DNA of 64,000 nucleotides from Oceanibacterium hippocampi (lineage in GTDB: Bacteria; Pseudomonadota; Alphaproteobacteria; Sneathiellales; Sneathiellaceae), in contig NZ_FWFR01000002.1 of NCBI RefSeq assembly GCF_900172325.1, positions 62,001 through 126,000 on the forward strand, read 5' to 3'. Each line of letters opens with the position of its first letter. The stretch's first letter is position 1. Below, piece by piece: positions 60,317 through 64,000 of the stretch. The position numbers and the translations under genes are program-made. The notes under the pieces were generated by a model that did no database searches, had not been told where the DNA came from, and saw only the letters and a list, made by a program, of their open reading frames with translations.

Positions 60317-60337
60317 GGCGGTCGCCCGGCGGCGCCA

Positions 60338-60667
60338 TCAGCACTCGGCTTCCTCGTTCACGTTCCGGCATTCGTTGAACTGGAAGAGTTCGAACTCGTC
60401 CGGCCGCATGGCATCGAAGGCGCGCGCGTCGCGGCAGTGAACCTTGACCATGACGAGCTGCTTGCCGTCGATCTCGCGTTCGACGACGTGGCTCAGATAC
60501 TCGACGTCGCAATTCTCGGCGGCCATGACCTCCTCGGCCAGGTCGATCTCCCAGGTCGCCTGGGCCTGCGCCGCGATGATCCCGGCCCCGAGGCCGAGCG
60601 GCAGGCCGAGCGCCAGTGTCCTGAGCAGTCGTGTCCTGAGCAGTCGTGTCCTGAGCAGTCGTGTCAT
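60338..60667 (-). CDS. Small exported protein with four cysteines, unknown function (109 aa)
   Basis: The N-terminus is MTRLLRTRLLRTRLLRTLAL followed by a hydrophobic core and AQAQA (residues 33-37), a signal peptide with a likely cleavage near residue 37. The mature ~70 residues are acidic and contain Cys53, Cys78, Cys100 and Cys109, able to form two disulfides in the periplasm. The three TRLLR units come from a 15-bp tandem DNA repeat. It lies 45 bases downstream of ftsH on the same strand and converges with the rhodanese gene. I do not recognise the family. Confidence 0.7.
   Translation of the reverse strand: MTRLLRTRLLRTRLLRTLALGLPLGLGAGIIAAQAQATWEIDLAEEVMAAENCDVEYLSHVVEREIDGKQLVMVKVHCRDARAFDAMRPDEFELFQFNECRNVNEEAEC
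60621..60665 (-). repeat. Three exact 15-bp tandem repeats in a signal-peptide coding region
   Basis: CTGAGCAGTCGTGTC occurs three times in a row on the plus strand (60621-60635, 60636-60650, 60651-60665). On the coding strand each unit adds five residues (TRLLR) to the basic n-region of the exported protein. Units are identical, which suggests recent expansion. Confidence 0.95.
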
Positions 60668-60712
60668 CGTCGGTCTCCTTCCTGAAGGGCGCCGGCGGAT
60701 CCTGCCGGCCGG

Positions 60713-62554
60713 TCAGGCCGCGGTCGCCGGCGCCGGCTGTTCCAGCCGCGCCCGGAACGGTTCCAGGTCGTCGGCGGACAGCGTTTCCCGGGCGAGCAGC
60801 CGGGCGGCGGTTTCGTCCAGGACGGCCCGGTTCCGGCGCAGCACGGCGCGCGCGGTGGCCAGCGCGCCCTCGACCAGTTCGCGGACGGCGACGTCGATTT
60901 CCCGCGCCGTCGCCTCGCTGTAATGGCGGCTCGGGCCGACCATGCCCGGGACCGGGGTGAGGAACGGCGCTGCCTCGGATTCGTAGGCGGCATTGCCGAG
61001 CGTGCCGTTCATGCCGTAGCGCACGACCATGGCCCGGGCGATGTCGGTCGCCTTGACGAGATCGTCCGCGGCGCCGGTCGAGACATGGTCGAAGACGATT
61101 CCCTCGGCCGCCCGGCCGCCGAGCAGCACGGCCATCCGGGCCCGCAGTTCCTGCTCGCCCATCAGGTAGCGATCCTCGGTCGGCCGCTGGATCGTGTAGC
61201 CGAGCGCGCCGATGCCGCGCGGGATGATCGAGACCTTGTGCACCCGGTCGACCCCCGGCAGGGTGAGCGCGACCAGGGCATGGCCCATCTCGTGGTAGGC
61301 GACGACCCGGCGCTCGTCCTCGTTCAGCAGGCGGTTGCGCTTCTCGAGGCCGGCGATCAGGCGCTCGATGGCGGCGGTGAAATCCTCCATGGTGACGGCG
61401 GTGCCGCCGCGCCGGGTCGCGATCAGCGCCGCCTCGTTCACCAGGTTGGCGAGATCCGCCCCGGTGAAGCCGGGGGTAAGCGCGGCGAGCGCCGGGGGCG
61501 AGACGTCGTCGGCCAGCGTCACCTTGCGCAGATGGACCTCGAGGATCGCCTCGCGCCCGAGCTTGTCGGGCCGGTCGACGAGGATCTGCCGGTCGAAGCG
61601 GCCGGCCCTGAGCAGGGCCGCGTCGAGCACCTCGGGCCGGTTGGTCGCGGCCAGCAGGACGACGCCGCCGCTCGCGTCGAAGCCGTCGAGTTCGGCGAGC
61701 AGCTGGTTCAGCGTCTGTTCCTTCTCGTCATGGCCGCCCAGTCCCGGAAAGGCGCCGCGCGCCCGGCCGAGCGCGTCGAGCTCGTCGATGAAGATGATGC
61801 AGGGGGCCTGCTTGCGGGCCTGCTCGAACAGGTCGCGGACGCGGGCGGCGCCGACGCCGACGAACATCTCGACGAATTCCGAGCCGTTGATCGAGAAGAA
61901 GGCGACGCCCGCCTCGCCGGCGACCGCCCGGGCCAGCAGGGTCTTGCCGGTGCCCGGCGGGCCGATCAGCAGGATGCCCTTCGGCATGTGCGCGCCGAGC
62001 CGGCCGTAGCCCGCCGGATCGCGCAGGAAGTCGATGATTTCCTTGAGCTCGTCCTTGGCCTCGTCGACCCCGGCGACATCGTCGAAGCTGACCCTGATGT
62101 CGCGCTCGACATAGATCTTGGCCTTGCTCTTGCCGACGCTGAGCGCCCCGCCGAGCCCCTGGTTGCCGAGGACCCGGCGGAACAGGAAGAACCAGATGGC
62201 GAAGAAGACCACGATCGGCATCAGCCACGACAGCAGGTTGCCGAGCATGGTGTCCTCGGGGATCGAGGAATATTCGACGCCGTGCTTCGACAGCAGGTCG
62301 GCGAGCGCCGGGTCGACCCTGTTGACCGCGAACAGCGGGTGCTCGGCCGCCGCGCCGTCCTTCAGCCGGCCGCGGATGCGGTCGCCGCGGATATCGACCG
62401 TGGCGATCTCGTCGTTCTCCAGATGCGCGACGAAGCTGCTGTAGGGGATGTCGACGACCGGCTCGCGGCTTTGCTGGAACACGGCCTGCACCAGCAGGAT
62501 CGCGATCCCGGCGAGCACGGCGTACCAGATGTGGGCCTGGGTTTTCTTGTCCAT
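60713..62554 (-). CDS. ftsH: ATP-dependent zinc metalloprotease FtsH (probable accessory copy)
   Basis: FtsH is a membrane-anchored AAA+ protease. The 613-residue protein has membrane helices at ~9-27 and ~108-126 around a periplasmic domain, Walker A GPPGTGKT (198-205), Walker [13 protein letters not shown], the pore loop FVGVGA, SRH region [21 protein letters not shown] and the zinc site HEMGH (421-425). It lacks the long acidic C-terminal tail of many housekeeping FtsH proteins. Neighbours are uspA and a small exported protein; the housekeeping ftsH of alphaproteobacteria normally lies near tilS or folP, so this may be a second copy. It follows uspA by 76 bases. Confidence 0.93.
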   Translation of the reverse strand: MDKKTQAHIWYAVLAGIAILLVQAVFQQSREPVVDIPYSSFVAHLENDEIATVDIRGDRIRGRLKDGAAAEHPLFAVNRVDPALADLLSKHGVEYSSIPEDTMLGNLLSWLMPIVVFFAIWFFLFRRVLGNQGLGGALSVGKSKAKIYVERDIRVSFDDVAGVDEAKDELKEIIDFLRDPAGYGRLGAHMPKGILLIGPPGTGKTLLARAVAGEAGVAFFSINGSEFVEMFVGVGAARVRDLFEQARKQAPCIIFIDELDALGRARGAFPGLGGHDEKEQTLNQLLAELDGFDASGGVVLLAATNRPEVLDAALLRAGRFDRQILVDRPDKLGREAILEVHLRKVTLADDVSPPALAALTPGFTGADLANLVNEAALIATRRGGTAVTMEDFTAAIERLIAGLEKRNRLLNEDERRVVAYHEMGHALVALTLPGVDRVHKVSIIPRGIGALGYTIQRPTEDRYLMGEQELRARMAVLLGGRAAEGIVFDHVSTGAADDLVKATDIARAMVVRYGMNGTLGNAAYESEAAPFLTPVPGMVGPSRHYSEATAREIDVAVRELVEGALATARAVLRRNRAVLDETAARLLARETLSADDLEPFRARLEQPAPATAA

Positions 62555-62630
62555 GGTTCGATCGGCGACGGACCCCGGTGACGCCTGCGTTGCCGCCGCG
62601 CCCGGGATCCGTCCTGCCGTGCGCCTCCGT

Positions 62631-63455
62631 TCAGCGAGACATGAAGACCGGCACGGTCATGTGGTGCAGCAGGTGCCGCGTGGCGCCGCCGAAGACCAGT
62701 TCGCGGGTCCGCGAGTGGCCGTAGGCGCCCATCACCAGCAGGTCGATGTTCTGGTCGGCCGCCTCGTTCAGGATGACGTTGCCGACCTCCATGTCCTGGG
62801 CGACCGCCTTGCGGACCTCGGCGCGAACGCCGTGCTGGGCGAGGTGCTGGCTGATGTCGGCCCCGGGCAGGTCGCCCTCGTCCTTCGAATTGACGGTCAG
62901 CACGACGACCCGTTCGGCCTTCTGCAGGATCGGCAGCGCGTCATGGACGGCGCGGCTCGATTCCGCGGTCGGCCGCCAGGCGACGAGGACATTCCTGCCG
63001 ATCGTCTCGCTCTTCCCCGCGTAGGGCACGGTGATGACCGGCCGGCGGCTCGAGAAGGCGACGTCGCCGGTCAGGTCGAAATCGACATAGCCGGTTTCCT
63101 GCGGCTCGCCCGCCTGGCCGAGAAAGACCAGGTCGGCATAGAGCGCATGGTCGGCAATCAGGTCGGCGAGCGGGCCCTCGCGGAGCCGCCATTCGGCCGA
63201 GACGCCGGCGCGCCGGGTCAGCTCCTCGAAATTCTTCTTGGCTTTCGCCGCCGCCTCCTCGCTGCGCTGGCGGACCATGTCCCAGATCTCCTGCGAGATC
63301 GGCACCGCCGCGTAGGTCGGCATCTGCACCGGCGTGATCACGAACAGGCCGACGACATGGGCGTCGTGGGCCTGCGCCAGGTTGGCCGCCATGTTGAGAC
63401 GCTTGGCGAAAAACTTGTCGTTGTCGCAATGGACGAGGATGCTCTTGATGGTCAT
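62631..63455 (-). CDS. Tandem universal stress protein (UspA family)
   Basis: The 274-residue protein holds two Usp domains. The first (1-~145) begins TIKSILVHCDNDKFFAKRLNMAANLA and has a degenerate nucleotide site. The second (~155-274) ends with the ATP-binding G-2x-G-9x-G(S/T) pattern in VMGAYGHSRTRELVFGGATRHLL. ATG 63455 follows AGGAAACGAC; the frame opens 24 codons earlier without conservation. Upstream lies a perfect FNR-type box, so induction under low oxygen is likely. It probably heads a unit with ftsH. Confidence 0.93.
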   Translation of the reverse strand: MTIKSILVHCDNDKFFAKRLNMAANLAQAHDAHVVGLFVITPVQMPTYAAVPISQEIWDMVRQRSEEAAAKAKKNFEELTRRAGVSAEWRLREGPLADLIADHALYADLVFLGQAGEPQETGYVDFDLTGDVAFSSRRPVITVPYAGKSETIGRNVLVAWRPTAESSRAVHDALPILQKAERVVVLTVNSKDEGDLPGADISQHLAQHGVRAEVRKAVAQDMEVGNVILNEAADQNIDLLVMGAYGHSRTRELVFGGATRHLLHHMTVPVFMSR

Positions 63456-63525
63456 GTCGTTTCCTGTTCTTTGCCTGTTTCGTTGCGCCGCTGTTCGCGA
63501 CGTCGCCTGGGGCGTTCTCGGAAAC

Positions 63526-63567
63526 ACTATGGCAATGCGTGCGGCGACCCGCCTTGATCGTGATCAA
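63526..63567 (-). promoter_or_regulatory. FNR/FixK-type box and -10 element for the uspA-ftsH unit
   Basis: TTGAT-CGTG-ATCAA (63554-63567) is a perfect match to the FNR/Anr/FixK palindrome. On the minus strand a plausible -10 (CATAGT, complement of 63526-63531) follows; taking it as -12 to -7 puts +1 near 63519 and the box centre (63560.5) at -41.5, the standard class II activator position. The uspA ATG (63455) would then have a leader of about 64 bases. The rest of the 295-base gap between uspA and tRNA-Ser shows only GC-rich sequence and, nearer the tRNA, presumably its promoter. Confidence 0.7.
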
Positions 63568-63750
63568 GGGCGATGACGACGCCGAAACTGCAACCGACAG
63601 CGCCCGGGGGGCGGGCGACCGGCGCCGGCGCGGTGGCCCGGGGGCAAACGTGAACGGGCCCGGGCCGGGACGCGGGGGAGCGCTGGACGGCCTTCCCTCA
63701 TCCCGTTATATGGGGGCCGTTCGTCCGAATGTCGCGGCACCGGACAGGCG

Positions 63751-63840
63751 GGATGGGTGGCCGAGCGGTTGAAGGCACCGGTCTTGAAAACCGGCAGGCG
63801 TTAGCGCGTCTCGTGGGTTCGAATCCCACCCCATCCGCCA
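63751..63840 (+). tRNA. tRNA-Ser (anticodon UGA)
   Basis: A 90-base tRNA with CCA encoded. The acceptor stem pairs GGATGGG (63751-63757) with CCCATCC before GCCA. The anticodon stem is CCGGT/ACCGG with loop CTTGAAA, anticodon TGA at 63785-63787, reading UCA and related Ser codons. A long variable arm typical of tRNA-Ser follows, then T-arm GTGGG-TTCGAAT-CCCAC. Confidence 0.97.
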
Positions 63841-64000
63841 TTTACCGTCATTTGCCGCCGACAGTTCTCTATTGGTCGAAATTGCGACCGATTACCGCCG
63901 ACGACTGCCCCATCATTGAACAGCATAAGCGCCGACGATTGCCTAAACTGTCGATTCGATATCGCGCTCGAACTGTATGCAGTTACTATCGCGACAAGAG
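63841..64000. other. Non-coding tail after tRNA-Ser with short degenerate repeats
   Basis: No gene is visible in these 160 bases, which are clearly less GC-rich than the rest of the window. CGCCGAC recurs at 63856, 63896 and 63930; the last two copies extend to GCCGACGA(C/T)TGCC (63897-63909 and 63931-63943). No copy of the tRNA 3' end is seen here. Such tails after tRNA-Ser often border integrated elements, but none is visible inside the window. Confidence 0.45.

Noticed and set aside
63539-63772. 77-codon frame between uspA and tRNA-Ser
   Set aside because: It runs into the tRNA gene, spans the FNR-type box and has Arg/Gly/Pro-rich shadow composition.

Overview
The window is GC-rich, almost fully coding chromosomal DNA from an alphaproteobacterium, most likely a Rhodospirillales-type organism. 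This rests on gene order and family features, since no rRNA is present. The supporting signs are: the dusB-ntrB-ntrC-ntrY-ntrX-trkA-trkH-(D-amino-acid aminotransferase)-hfq-hflX order; an IspD-IspF fusion; a pyruvate dehydrogenase operon whose E1-beta carries its own lipoyl domain; LpxI instead of LpxH in lipid A synthesis; a trpG-trpD-trpC-moaC-moeA-lexA cluster; and a GTTC-N7-GTTC SOS box of the alphaproteobacterial type.

Layout. 1-3.3 kb: end of a lipid A/fatty acid operon (fabZ, lpxA, lpxI, lpxB). 3.3-6.4 kb: gltA with a small downstream membrane-protein gene, and gltX, both on the minus strand. 6.4-8.6 kb: comEC. 8.6-13.6 kb, minus strand: trpGDC-moaC-moeA joined by 4-base overlaps, then lexA with its own SOS box. 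13.6-15.5 kb, plus strand: a CueR-type copper regulator with a matching operator, and a polysaccharide-deacetylase-like protein; these two separate trpG from trpE. 15.6-19.0 kb, minus strand: ppiD-trpE. 19.2-25.7 kb, plus strand: tpiA, secG, pyrG, kdsA, two small membrane proteins of unknown function, eno, ftsB. 25.9-32.7 kb: pdhA-pdhB-pdhC-lpdA-lipA and a Coq10/RatA-like gene. 32.7-35.9 kb, minus strand: ispDF-pgpA-cinA and a methyltransferase. 36.0-43.4 kb: dusB and two nitrogen-related two-component systems (NtrBC, NtrYX). 43.4-49.8 kb: trkA, trkH, D-amino-acid aminotransferase, hfq, hflX, an inositol-monophosphatase-family gene. 49.8-53.3 kb: mazG followed by a more accessory-looking patch (nucleotidyltransferase, SDR, PACE-family transporter) with two AT-rich blocks around the SDR gene. 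53.3-59.8 kb, minus strand: a cell-envelope/replication operon (mltB, rlpA, dacA, tmk, holB, tatD, an MBL-fold hydrolase). 59.9-63.5 kb: a rhodanese, then uspA-ftsH-small exported protein. 63.75 kb: tRNA-Ser(UGA), followed by a non-coding, less GC-rich tail.

Most of the window is housekeeping. The best candidate for something new is the uspA-ftsH-small protein unit at 60.3-63.6 kb. A perfect FNR/FixK-type palindrome (TTGAT-N4-ATCAA) sits upstream, centred 41.5 bases before the start point predicted from a plausible -10 box. This suggests an oxygen-responsive unit that couples a tandem universal stress protein, an accessory FtsH protease and a four-cysteine exported protein with a tandem-repeat signal peptide. 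Other points of interest are the isolated CueR gene with its own operator, the GAFTSA variant of NtrC, overlapping complementary segments upstream of hfq, and a perfect 18-bp palindrome next to the secG ribosome-binding region.

No insertion sequence, CRISPR array, rRNA or prophage gene was seen. All functional calls come from reading motifs and context; no database search was run.
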